Made by a program: the position numbers and the translations under genes
Shown here: one piece after another, positions 1 through 7,397 of the stretch
Layout: the number at the start of each line of letters is the position of its first letter
How positions within the stretch are numbered: position 1 is the stretch's first letter
The notes under the pieces: generated by a model
What the model was told of the DNA's origin: nothing
Seen by the model: the letters and a program-made list of their open reading frames with translations, nothing else
The model's database searches: none
NCBI GenBank assembly: GCA_018396875.1
Contig: JAGTQG010000009.1
Span: 1 to 39,552, forward strand
DNA length: 39,552 nucleotides
Source of the DNA: Candidatus Bathyarchaeota archaeon
GTDB lineage: Archaea > Thermoproteota > Bathyarchaeia > Bathyarchaeales > Bathycorpusculaceae
Direction of reading: 5' to 3'

Positions 1-2
1 AA

Positions 3-323
3 GAGTCCGTTTTAAGAGAAGCTCAAGAATTAGGCATTAACGTTTCAAAAGCTTGTGAAAACTACCTTAAAATTCTAATCCAAACCATAAAAACAACCAA
101 TGCACAAATACAACAGCAAAATCAAACGCTTCCACAAAAGGAAGGTATCGGAAACGTAGTTTCTGATAAAGGATGGTGGGGTAGCTGGGATTTGAACCCA
201 GGATCGCCAGCGCCCCAGGCTGGTATCCTAGACCAAGCTAGACGACTACCCCATATATTTTGGATGGTTACCTCTGTCTATTTACGTTTTCGGAAAAGTT
301 TTAGCCATCTATTTCGCAGATAA
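3..323 (+). CDS. 5'-truncated CcdA-like/int(N)-type ORF reading through tRNA-Pro
   Basis: An open frame enters from the left edge and ends at TAA 321-323. Its first part (ESVLREAQELGINVSKACEN and following residues) resembles the CcdA-like antitoxin fold found at the N-terminus of many archaeal tyrosine integrases. A polar linker follows, then the frame runs antisense through the tRNA-Pro gene, giving the typical tRNA-derived peptide WWGSWDLNPGSPAPQ. In SSV-type elements the attachment site lies inside the integrase gene, so integration leaves an int(N) fragment overlapping the tRNA. I infer that this is such a fragment. A stand-alone CcdA-like antitoxin that happens to read into the tRNA is the alternative. 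No catalytic recombinase residues are visible. Confidence 0.5.
   Translation, partial: ESVLREAQELGINVSKACENYLKILIQTIKTTNAQIQQQNQTLPQKEGIGNVVSDKGWWGSWDLNPGSPAPQAGILDQARRLPHIFWMVTSVYLRFRKSFSHLFRR
177..252 (-). tRNA. tRNA-Pro (anticodon GGG)
   Basis: The reverse strand folds as a complete cloverleaf. The acceptor GGGGTAG pairs with CTACCCC, with discriminator A at 177. The anticodon stem CCAGC/GCTGG encloses loop CTGGGGC, with T33 and anticodon GGG. The variable loop is CGATC and the T arm is CTGGG-TTCAAAT-CCCAG. No intron is present and no CCA is encoded. Its 3' half lies inside an antisense open frame, consistent with use as an integration site. Confidence 0.95.
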
Positions 324-368
324 TTCAAATCTTTTATTGTTTTGGCTTCTGTTACGTGCTGTAGTTTT

Positions 369-926
369 CTATGTTATTATTTTGAAGAGGTCGGCTTTTG
401 TTATTATGCCGATGACTTTGCCCTTTTTTGTTACTAGGACTGCTGGGTAAACGGAGAGAAGGCTTGAGATTAATGGTAGTGGGGCGTTTTCGTCTATTTG
501 TGGCGGGGCTTCTTCCATTATTTCTTCGACTGTTTTTTGGGCTACCTGTGGTAGGTCTTTTGTTGCTGTGACCTGGCTTAGTATTGTTTTTTCCGAGATG
601 CATCCAACGCATTTTTCGCCATTGAAAACTGGCAGCTGGGAGAAACCGTGTTCCATCATTAGGCTAATGGCTTTTGCAACTTTGTCGTTTTTCTGAACGC
701 CTACAACACCTTTATGGAAAATTTCTTTGGCAGTGTGGTTTTTTCCAAGTTCCAACTTCTCTAGAACGTCAAAGATTGCTTTCACCTTGCTGTAGGCTGG
801 ATCTATTTTTCCAGACTCTATTTTGGCAATGAACGATTGGCTTACGCCAGCAATCTTTGCTAGTTGTTTTTGAGTTAAGCCCAAGAGTTTTCTCTTTCTT
901 GCTATTTCATCTAACAGGGGCAGCAT
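369..926 (-). CDS. HTH (XRE-type) transcription regulator with a CBS-domain pair
   Basis: A 185-residue cytoplasmic regulator. Residues about 10-65 form an XRE-type helix-turn-helix (LTQKQLAKIAGVSQSFIAKI). Residues about 70-183 are two CBS motifs, the first ending near CVGCISEKTIL and the second ending in GKVIGIITKADLFKI. CBS pairs usually bind adenosyl ligands. In methanogens such as M. jannaschii (MJ0100) a CBS pair is fused directly to the homocysteine-forming HcyBio domain and has been reported to bind AdoMet and MTA. Here the HcyBio gene has no CBS pair but lies divergently next door, so I infer that this protein senses AdoMet or a relative and controls the homocysteine operon. A nested palindrome sits between the two genes. 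The family call is firm; ligand and target are inference. Confidence 0.85.
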   Translation of the reverse strand: MLPLLDEIARKRKLLGLTQKQLAKIAGVSQSFIAKIESGKIDPAYSKVKAIFDVLEKLELGKNHTAKEIFHKGVVGVQKNDKVAKAISLMMEHGFSQLPVFNGEKCVGCISEKTILSQVTATKDLPQVAQKTVEEIMEEAPPQIDENAPLPLISSLLSVYPAVLVTKKGKVIGIITKADLFKIIT

Positions 927-940
927 GTTTCTAATTGAAA

Positions 941-980
941 TGCGAAAGTTCCTAATATTCTTTTTGGAATATTTTTCGCA
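941..980. promoter_or_regulatory. Nested inverted repeat, candidate operator of the HTH-CBS regulator
   Basis: An outer perfect 7-bp pair, TGCGAAA (941-947) and TTTCGCA (974-980), encloses an inner perfect 7-bp pair, AATATTC (954-960) and GAATATT (967-973). The element lies just upstream of an AT-rich box (AGTATTTAACT, 985-995) that would serve as the TATA element for the rightward homocysteine operon, and a few bases from the start of the leftward regulator gene. That position suits an activator site for one gene and a repressor site for the other. Confidence 0.5.
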
Positions 981-1073
981 AAAAAGTATTTAACTTGGAA
1001 TACTGGTAATGAAGAATCATCGGAGGGTTGCAAACTCGAACAAAGAACCGTTACAGAAATTAACCGGAAAATC

Positions 1074-2159
1074 ATGTGCGGAGACGTCCAAGTTTTAACA
1101 GTTGAAGAAATGAAAGCATTAGTTGAGAGCAGCGGCATCAAAAAAGCTTTTAATGAGGTGGATGTTGTTACTACAGCTACTTTTGGACCCATGTGTTCTT
1201 CAGGCGCTTTCCTAAACTTTGGACACAGCGAACCTCCAATTAAAATGGAGAAGGTTTGGCTTAACGATGTTGAGGCTTATCATGGGAATGCGGCGGTGGA
1301 CTGTTACATAGGCGCCACAAAAATTAGCGAAACGCGGGGATTTGAATATGGCGGTGGGCATGTGATTGAGGACTTGGTTGCTGGCAAAGAAATAGAGCTT
1401 AAGGCAGTAGCCTATGGGACAGACTGCTATCCAAGGAAGGTTTTAGAGACAAAGTTCAAGATTCACGATTTGAATCAAGCGGTGCTCTGCAATCCCAGAA
1501 ACTGTTATCAAAGGTATAATGCCGCCACAAACAGCACCGACAGGACGCTTTACACTTACATGGGAATTTTACTCCCAAACTACGGCAACGTAAATTACGC
1601 TGGATGCGGCGAACTAAACCCGCTGATCAACGATCCCACATACAGAACGATAGGCATAGGCACCAGAATTTTTCTTGGCGGCGGGGTTGGCTATGTAATC
1701 GGCGAGGGAACCCAACATGACCCCAAAAGCGGTTTTGGAACCCTTATGGTTAAAGGTGACTTGAAAAAAATGAGGGCTGAATACTTGCGAGGCGCAACCT
1801 TCCACGGGTATGGTGTAACCCTTTACGTGGGCATAGGGGTCCCGATACCAATCCTTGACATGGAAATAGCCAAAAACGTTGCAATCAGAGACGAAGAGAT
1901 TTTCGTAAAGATCTTAGATTATGGGGTTCAAAGCCGAAACAAGCCGGTGGTCCGTGAAGTCAGCTATGCAGAGTTGAAGTCTGGAAAAGTTGAAGTTGAA
2001 GGTAAGAGCGTAAAAACGGCTTGCACTTCCAGTGTTGAGATAGCCAGAAAAATAATGGTTGAACTCAAAAAGTGGATCAGTGAGGGCACGTTTTTCTTAA
2101 CAGAGCCCGTTGAAAGGCTTCCATTGGATGTGGAGTATCATCACATGAAAGTGAGGTGA
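1074..2159 (+). CDS. Homocysteine biosynthesis protein (HcyBio family)
   Basis: Member of the HcyBio family (pfam01837; M. acetivorans MA1821 type), which takes part in making homocysteine from aspartate semialdehyde and sulfide. The family signature TFGPMCSSGAFLNFGHS, with its conserved Cys, is near the N-terminus. A second conserved Cys region (NPRNCYQRYNAATNS) and a Gly-rich segment (GIGTRIFLGGGVGYVIGEG) follow. At 361 residues it lacks the C-terminal CBS pair of MJ0100-like proteins. It heads an operon with a ferredoxin and a COG2122 protein. The start is uncertain: ATG 1074 is the first standard start, but the same frame stays family-like back to about 1050 (TVTEINRKI) and a GGAGGG Shine-Dalgarno lies at 1022-1027, with no standard in-frame start after it. 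Confidence 0.88.
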   Translation: MCGDVQVLTVEEMKALVESSGIKKAFNEVDVVTTATFGPMCSSGAFLNFGHSEPPIKMEKVWLNDVEAYHGNAAVDCYIGATKISETRGFEYGGGHVIEDLVAGKEIELKAVAYGTDCYPRKVLETKFKIHDLNQAVLCNPRNCYQRYNAATNSTDRTLYTYMGILLPNYGNVNYAGCGELNPLINDPTYRTIGIGTRIFLGGGVGYVIGEGTQHDPKSGFGTLMVKGDLKKMRAEYLRGATFHGYGVTLYVGIGVPIPILDMEIAKNVAIRDEEIFVKILDYGVQSRNKPVVREVSYAELKSGKVEVEGKSVKTACTSSVEIARKIMVELKKWISEGTFFLTEPVERLPLDVEYHHMKVR

Positions 2160-2165
2160 CGGCTG

Positions 2166-2339
2166 ATGCCCAGAAAATGGATGGAGAACAAATGCGTTTT
2201 CTGTTCGCTGTGTACGGCTCTCTGCCTCTACGAAGTTTTCAAGCAGGAAAATGGGAAAATTCGAGCGGATTTTGTAAAGTGTGCTGACTGCGAAGAATGC
2301 TTGCCAAGCATAGGCTGTCCAAGGAGGGCGATAAAATGA
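2166..2339 (+). CDS. Small 4Fe-4S ferredoxin of the homocysteine operon
   Basis: A 57-residue protein, too short for most ORF filters. It begins MPRKWMENKCVFCSLC and contains two cysteine clusters, CVFCSLCTALC and CADCEECLPSIGC, each able to hold a 4Fe-4S cluster. It follows the HcyBio gene within 10 nt and its stop overlaps the next start in an ATGA arrangement. In M. acetivorans the partner of MA1821 is MA1822, a NIL-domain ferredoxin. Here only the ferredoxin part is present and there is no NIL domain. The inferred role is electron transfer to HcyBio during sulfide incorporation. Translation is almost certainly coupled to its neighbours. Confidence 0.88.
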   Translation: MPRKWMENKCVFCSLCTALCLYEVFKQENGKIRADFVKCADCEECLPSIGCPRRAIK

Positions 2340-3058
2340 TGATAAGCTCGGCTGAAACTTTGGCTAGGAAAAAGTTTAGAATCAAAGAGACAGCGTGTAC
2401 AATAATAGCCGACAAACCCGAAGCCTTAAAAGTGGCCGAGGATACGATAGCCTACCATCGTAAACAACTAGAGTCTTACATTAAGTCGCATGCAGATTTT
2501 CTGTACGCATTAAAACCGCTGGAAATAGCTGATGGGCCGGACGTTGTCCGGCTGATGGCTTGGGCTTCTGCGAAGGCTGGTGTTGGACCTATGGCCTCTG
2601 TTGCCGGAATCTTAGCCGACCTGGCTGTTGAGGCTATGCTTGAATGTGGAGCGAAAACAGCGATAGTCGAAAACGGTGGAGAGGTAGCGGCGGTTTCCGA
2701 AACTCCGGTGGATGTTGCCCTTTTAGCTGGAGATTCTCTGTTGTCTGGAAAGCTTGGGTTTAGGGTTGAGAAGTTCCCTGCTGGTATAGCCACAAGCTCA
2801 GGCGTATATGGACATGCATTAAGCTTTGGAGAGGCTGAAGCCGTAACAGTTTTCGCCAAGAATGCAGGTTTAGCGGATGCCGCCGCCACAGCGGTGTGCA
2901 ATGTTGCACGGGGAAACAACCCAGACCATGCTATAAGAAAAGGGGTGGAAAAAGCCCAGTCCATCGAAGGTGTTGAAGGCGTTATGATAATCTATAAAGG
3001 GAAGGTTGCCTTGGCTGGAGAGATTCCTAAACTGATTAGTCTTTGGAAAGGAGGTTGA
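2336..3058 (+). CDS. UPF0280/COG2122 protein, homocysteine synthesis (MA1715-like)
   Basis: A 240-residue ApbE-related protein of the UPF0280/COG2122 family. Typical features are the central glycine-rich part (GPMASVAGILADLAVEAML), VENGGEVA, and the ATSSGVYGHALSFGEA and LADAAATAVCN segments. The M. acetivorans homologue MA1715 was shown to improve sulfide assimilation into homocysteine, and here the gene sits directly in that operon. The start is set at ATG 2336 because it overlaps the ferredoxin stop (ATGA) and is preceded by AGGAGGG; an upstream TTG at 2297 would lie well inside the ferredoxin. The family is certain; its exact chemistry is not established. Confidence 0.88.
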   Translation: MMISSAETLARKKFRIKETACTIIADKPEALKVAEDTIAYHRKQLESYIKSHADFLYALKPLEIADGPDVVRLMAWASAKAGVGPMASVAGILADLAVEAMLECGAKTAIVENGGEVAAVSETPVDVALLAGDSLLSGKLGFRVEKFPAGIATSSGVYGHALSFGEAEAVTVFAKNAGLADAAATAVCNVARGNNPDHAIRKGVEKAQSIEGVEGVMIIYKGKVALAGEIPKLISLWKGG

Positions 3059-4128
3059 AAGACCTCGACAACGGAAATGGAACCACAAAAATTGTGTTCA
3101 AGTTCGGTGGGAAATCCCTATCTGATGGCGGACAAGCAAGACAGTTGGCTGAAAAAGTGTTTTTAGAACTGGAAGCCGGTAGGCAGCCAGTCATTGTTGT
3201 GTCCGCCGTTGGAAACACAACAGACATGCTTATCCAATACTGTTGCAAGGCGTGCGGTGAAAACATCTCTAGAAAAGATTTGGACGAAGTAATTGCTATG
3301 GGGGAAAGAACAAGCGCAAGGCTTTTCACGACAGTTCTAAAAGCCCAAGGCGTAAATGCGAAATTTCTAGATCCATCGGATAGCGACTGGCCAATAATAA
3401 CGGACGACTGTTTTGGTGACGCCAACCCTATGGAGGGGGAGTGTTTACCTAGGATTCGAAGCAAACTGGAAAAGCTTTTCAAAGAGAATGTTGTGCCTGT
3501 GATACCGGGCTTCGTCGGTAAAACTCTACGTGGAGAAATTACAACGCTTGGTAGGGGCGGAAGCGACACAACGGCTTTCTTAGTCGCCAAAGCCATAGGT
3601 GCTTGCGAAGTCGTAATCGTTACGGACGTGGCGGGTGTGTTGTCCGCCGATTCCAAAGTTGTTCCAGATCCAAAAATAATCGAGGAGATAAATGCTGAAA
3701 AACTTGCAAACCTATGTGACGTTGGCGCCAAATTCATCCACACAAAATCATTAAAGTTTTTAGATGGTTCCTTCAAGGTCAGAATCACGAGTTACAAATG
3801 CAGAATATTGAGTGAAGGTGGGACGGTTGTCCAAGGATCCGCCCCAAAAAGCAACGTTTACGAAGGAAACTTGCCGATTGCTTGTATTACTATGGTGGCT
3901 GAAAAACCTTCAAAAATCTGGGACAACATTCCAAGAGTTTTAGAAGTAGTCAAAAGATATGGCATTTCTATTTTAACACTTTCAGCAGACACCAATTCAT
4001 TAAAACTGTATGTTCAGGAAGTGGACGCTGAAAAGGCTGCTAGGGCTTTACATTCAGAACTAGTTTATGATGGGCGGAGTGGCTTTTTGGCGCTGGCTTT
4101 GAAGCGGGAAATGAACAAAGTCCCCTAA
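3043..4128 (+). CDS. Aspartokinase (homocysteine-operon copy)
   Basis: Aspartate kinase, which phosphorylates aspartate at the head of the Lys/Thr/Met pathway. The amino-acid-kinase domain starts at FKFGGKSLSDG and includes VIAMGERTSARLF, the nucleotide-site stretch TTLGRGGSDTTAFLVA and VTDVAGVLSAD. A shorter C-terminal ACT-like region follows from about residue 280. The first motif is KFGGKS rather than the common KFGGTS. TTG starts at 3043 and 3055 are both possible; the GGAGG at 3050-3054 lies between them and overlaps the end of the COG2122 gene. Placement suggests that this copy feeds aspartate semialdehyde to homocysteine, while the second copy at 7398-8573 serves lysine. Convergent with dapL. 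Confidence 0.88.
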   Translation: MERRLKDLDNGNGTTKIVFKFGGKSLSDGGQARQLAEKVFLELEAGRQPVIVVSAVGNTTDMLIQYCCKACGENISRKDLDEVIAMGERTSARLFTTVLKAQGVNAKFLDPSDSDWPIITDDCFGDANPMEGECLPRIRSKLEKLFKENVVPVIPGFVGKTLRGEITTLGRGGSDTTAFLVAKAIGACEVVIVTDVAGVLSADSKVVPDPKIIEEINAEKLANLCDVGAKFIHTKSLKFLDGSFKVRITSYKCRILSEGGTVVQGSAPKSNVYEGNLPIACITMVAEKPSKIWDNIPRVLEVVKRYGISILTLSADTNSLKLYVQEVDAEKAARALHSELVYDGRSGFLALALKREMNKVP

Positions 4129-4160
4129 GCACTAGCACTCATTTTCATCTATCAAGTATA

Positions 4161-5325
4161 TCAGAAAATTTTCTTAAGCCTTTCACACGCCTCTTTTATT
4201 CTCTCCTCTGGGCATGTTGCCGAAAAGCGAACGTATCCTTCGCCTTGGCTGCCGAATCCAACGCCTGGCGTGGCGACAACGCCGACTTCCAACATTTTCT
4301 TGACAAAATCCATAGAGTTTACGCCGCATTTAGCCCAAATATAGAATGTGGCTTTAGGCATTCGACACTTCAATCCCAAGGCATTTTATTCTTTCACAAG
4401 AATTTCCACCCGTCTATAATAGGTTTGGCAAGCCTCCTTCACAAACTTTGGAGGGTTTTCCTCCTCATACATTTTCAAGGCTTTTGCAGCTGCCAACTGT
4501 ATGTATTTGGGCGGTCCTGAATCCACTTGTGCCTTAACCTTCTTAAGCCCGGCGATTAATTTTTCATTTCCAACAGCAAAGCCTATTCGGCTGCCAGCCA
4601 TGCTAAACGTTTTTGAACATGAATGGAATTCAACGGCTATCTCGCTTGCCTCGTCTATTTGCAAAACGCTTGGAGCCCGGTAATCACCAAAGACTATTTC
4701 AGAGTAGGCATTATCATAACACAAGATTATTTTGTTTTCAACGGCGGACTCCACAAGCTCTCTAAGCTTTTCAATGGATGTCACGGCGCCCGTTGGGTTG
4801 TTGGGATAATTGACAAACATCATTTTAACGCCACCAGCATCCATATCCTCAAGATTTGGAAGAAAATCGTTGTCTTCACGCAAAGGAAAGTATACCGGCG
4901 CACCACCGTTTAGGATGGTGCATCCGTTAGCGTACACTGGATAAGCAGGATCTGGCAGTAATACACGGTCTCCCTCGTTGAGAAAAGCCCTTGCAATGTT
5001 GCATAAGCCTTCTTTCGACCCAATCAAGGCGACAACCTCTCGGTCGGGGTCCAAGTCCACATTAAACCTTCTCTTGTACCATTCAGAAACAGCCAACCGA
5101 AACTCGTATTCCCCTTCACTGGACGAATAACCATGGTTCTCGGGTTTGGCTACCTCCTCCTTCAAAGCGTCCACCACAATTTTTGGCGGCGGAAGGTCCG
5201 GGTCCCCTATACTTAAGGAGATTAGATCCCACACCTTCCCGTTTTTTCTGTCTGACTATTTTTTCTAGTTCAGCAAACAAGTATGATGGGAGAGCCTTAA
5301 CCTTCTGAGAATAGTCAAATTCCAA
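4161..5325 (-). pseudogene. dapL: LL-diaminopimelate aminotransferase, disrupted (frameshift plus in-frame stop)
   Basis: Class I/II PLP aminotransferase, most likely the DapL that makes LL-diaminopimelate from tetrahydrodipicolinate; no dapD/dapE genes are in the operon. The PLP lysine is in SCSKTFSMAGSRIGF and the NNPTGAV motif is present. The gene is broken twice. Near 5228-5230 one extra base in a G run (coding sense) shifts the frame after KKREGV, and removing one base restores GVDLISLSIGDPDLPP. At 4386-4388 an in-frame TAA separates RRVEILVKE from NALGLKCRMPKATFYIW, which continues in the same frame to 4161. The TTG start at 5325 has a GGAGA signal. Lesions may be real decay or sequencing errors. 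Confidence 0.8.
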
Positions 5326-5356
5326 GAGGTTCGTCTCCTAAAGATCTATGGTGCCT

Positions 5357-6112
5357 TCAAAAACCTTTTCGGCGGGTCCCTCCATCAACTTTTCCAAGAA
5401 CTTTTGCGGCAACAGCGCTTGCACACGCTCCAGTCCCGCAAGCCATGGTTTCGCCGACTCCTCTTTCCCAAACTCTCACTTTCAACAGTTTTCTTGAAGA
5501 TACTTGGACAAATTCGACGTTAGTTCTCCTAGGAAAAAGTTCATGGTTTTCCAACAATGGTCCAACAGTTTCCACCGGATAGCTCTCAACATTTTCGACA
5601 AACACTACACAGTGGGGGTTTCCCATGGAAAGAGCTGTGGCTTTCAAGGTTGTTCCACCAACATGAATGGGCTTGTCTATGAAAGTGTCATTCCATTTAA
5701 TGGGGATTTCCTCGGGCTTAAAGCTTGGAGAACCCATGTTAACTCTTACAGATTTTACCTTATCACCTTCCAATTTGAGATCCAACACTTTGACGCCGGC
5801 TAATGTTTCCACAAGGAGGGAAGTCTTCCATACTAAACCGTTTTCAAAACAATATTTAGCGAGACATCGAATGCCGTTTCCACACATTTCAGCTTCCGAT
5901 CCATCTGAATTAAAGATTCTCATTTTCACGTCAGCCCTTTGGGAGTGATACACGAGCAGTAGGCCGTCAGCACCTATCCCAATTCTTCTCTTACATAGCT
6001 TAACTGCTAGGTTTGGCAGCTCCTCTTCAATTAGCGCTTTGCCTCGGTTATCAATCACTATGTAGTCGTTTCCAAGCCCATGCATCTTCCAAAAACTTAT
6101 CCTTCTAACCAT
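5357..6112 (-). CDS. dapF: Diaminopimelate epimerase with a damaged C-terminus
   Basis: Converts LL- to meso-diaminopimelate. Both active-site cysteines are present: one in EAEMCGNGIRCLAKY and one in MACGTGACASAVAAK. The N-terminus KMHGLGNDYIVID is canonical. At 251 residues it is shorter than the usual 270-280. After AAKVLGK the frame ends in seven aberrant residues, yet the +1 frame gives the normal family ending (LMEGPAEKVFEGTIDL) with its stop at 5338-5340. About 20-25 residues that usually carry a VHLxGGDL motif are missing between the two. I read this as an internal deletion plus frameshift near 5385-5395. The start overlaps the lysA end by 16 bp. Activity is doubtful. Confidence 0.82.
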   Translation of the reverse strand: MVRRISFWKMHGLGNDYIVIDNRGKALIEEELPNLAVKLCKRRIGIGADGLLLVYHSQRADVKMRIFNSDGSEAEMCGNGIRCLAKYCFENGLVWKTSLLVETLAGVKVLDLKLEGDKVKSVRVNMGSPSFKPEEIPIKWNDTFIDKPIHVGGTTLKATALSMGNPHCVVFVENVESYPVETVGPLLENHELFPRRTNVEFVQVSSRKLLKVRVWERGVGETMACGTGACASAVAAKVLGKVDGGTRRKGF

Positions 6113-7385
6113 TCCGCGATCCTCTGCCTCTTAATTAAGTCTTCGAAGGTTTCAGCCTCCCGTATCAAGGTGTACTTACCATTTTTAACAAGCACCTCGG
6201 CGGGTCTCGGCCTAGAATTATACTGCGAGCTCATGGAAAAACCGTAGGCGCCCACGTTTAAAATCGCAAGCAAATCGCCTTCACATATCTTCGGCAGATG
6301 GCGGTCTTTGGCAAGAACATCGCCAGACTCGCAGATTGGACCAACAACATCATAGGTTTCTGTTGGCTGTTCATTCAATTTGTTTGCGACAAGAATATGG
6401 TGATACGCCCCGTACATGGCGGGTCTTATAAGCGTGTTGAACCCGGCATCAACTCCGGCAAATCTCTTGCTGGAAACACTTTTTATCGCGTTAACCCTTG
6501 TTAGAAGAACTCCGGCTTCAGCAACTATAAACCGTCCAGGTTCAATCCAGAGTTCGGGCTGTCCTAGCGAGTACTCATCCAGCTTGCTTGTGAACATTTC
6601 AACCAGCTTACTGGCAAAGGCGTCGAGGTTAAGCTCTTTTTCTTCTGGTTTATAGGGAATCCCCATTCCTCCTCCGAAGTCGATGAAATCGAAGTTTATT
6701 CCAAGTTTATTGTTAATTTTCCAAGCAATCTCGAGGAGGCGTTCTCCAGACTTGAGGTAGGGGGCTACATCCATAATTCCTGAACCTATGTGCATGTGGA
6801 TCCCAAACCTTTTCACGCCAGCTTTTTCCGCAGTCTCATAGGCTTTGAAAGCGGAGTCTTCATCCATCCCAAACTTTGCATGTTTGCTGGCGGTCACCAC
6901 GTATTCATGGTGTCCCGCACCACGTTCTGGGTTTATTCTAAATGAAAGTGTTTCCGGAACACCCAGCCTAAAAAGCCTCTCAAGCTGAGACAAGGAATCC
7001 ACGTTAACCATGACTCCCTCGCTTAGAACATATTGCAGTTCCTTATCTCCAACATTCACCCCAGTGTACAAAATTTTACTAGGATTGAAGCCGCTTTCAT
7101 GGCTAAGTAGACTTCGCCTGCACTTACAGTGTCCACGTATGCTCCCTCGCTATGGAGAATTTTTAGAACCGAAATGTTCGTGTTAGCCTTGGCAGAATAT
7201 AAAATTCTGAACTTGCCATACCTTTTTGAGAAGGCTTCACGCAGCCTCCTATAGTTTTCTCTTATCTTGTTCTCGCTAATCACGTAAAGAGGTGTCCCAA
7301 AAGTTTCCGCCAGTTTAACTGTTGAAACACCATCTATGTAGAGTTCGCCGCCAACGTTTTCCAGTGGGTTTTTCAGTGCATTCAT
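6097..7385 (-). pseudogene. lysA: Diaminopimelate decarboxylase, single-base frameshift
   Basis: Last step of lysine synthesis (meso-DAP to lysine), a fold-type III PLP enzyme. The PLP lysine is in LYSAKANTN. Other family motifs are HIHMHIGSG-like (FGIHMHIGSGIMD), EPGRFIVAEAG and CESGDVLAKDR. The first 100 residues are read from 7385 to about 7095 and the rest from about 7090 to 6097 in another frame. Adding one base to the GG run near 7091-7093 restores the expected MKAGFNPSKILYTGVN. All other parts look normal. A homopolymer contraction is the simplest reading, either a real mutation or a sequencing error. The gene sits 12 nt after the aspartokinase gene in the lysine operon. Confidence 0.85.
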
Positions 7386-7397
7386 TGAAAGTCTCCC

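Noticed and set aside
2476-2964. Long antisense frames inside the COG2122, EF-2 and tmcA genes
   Set aside because: They mirror strong coding genes on the other strand and show low-complexity Ser/Thr-rich translation without motifs.
4386-4388. The in-frame stop in dapL as a recoded amino acid (pyrrolysine or selenocysteine)
   Set aside because: The codon is TAA, not TAG or TGA, and no family member is expected to have a special residue there.
7056-7385. A separate 109-residue protein upstream of lysA
   Set aside because: It is the N-terminal PLP-binding part of LysA; restoring one base joins it exactly to the rest.
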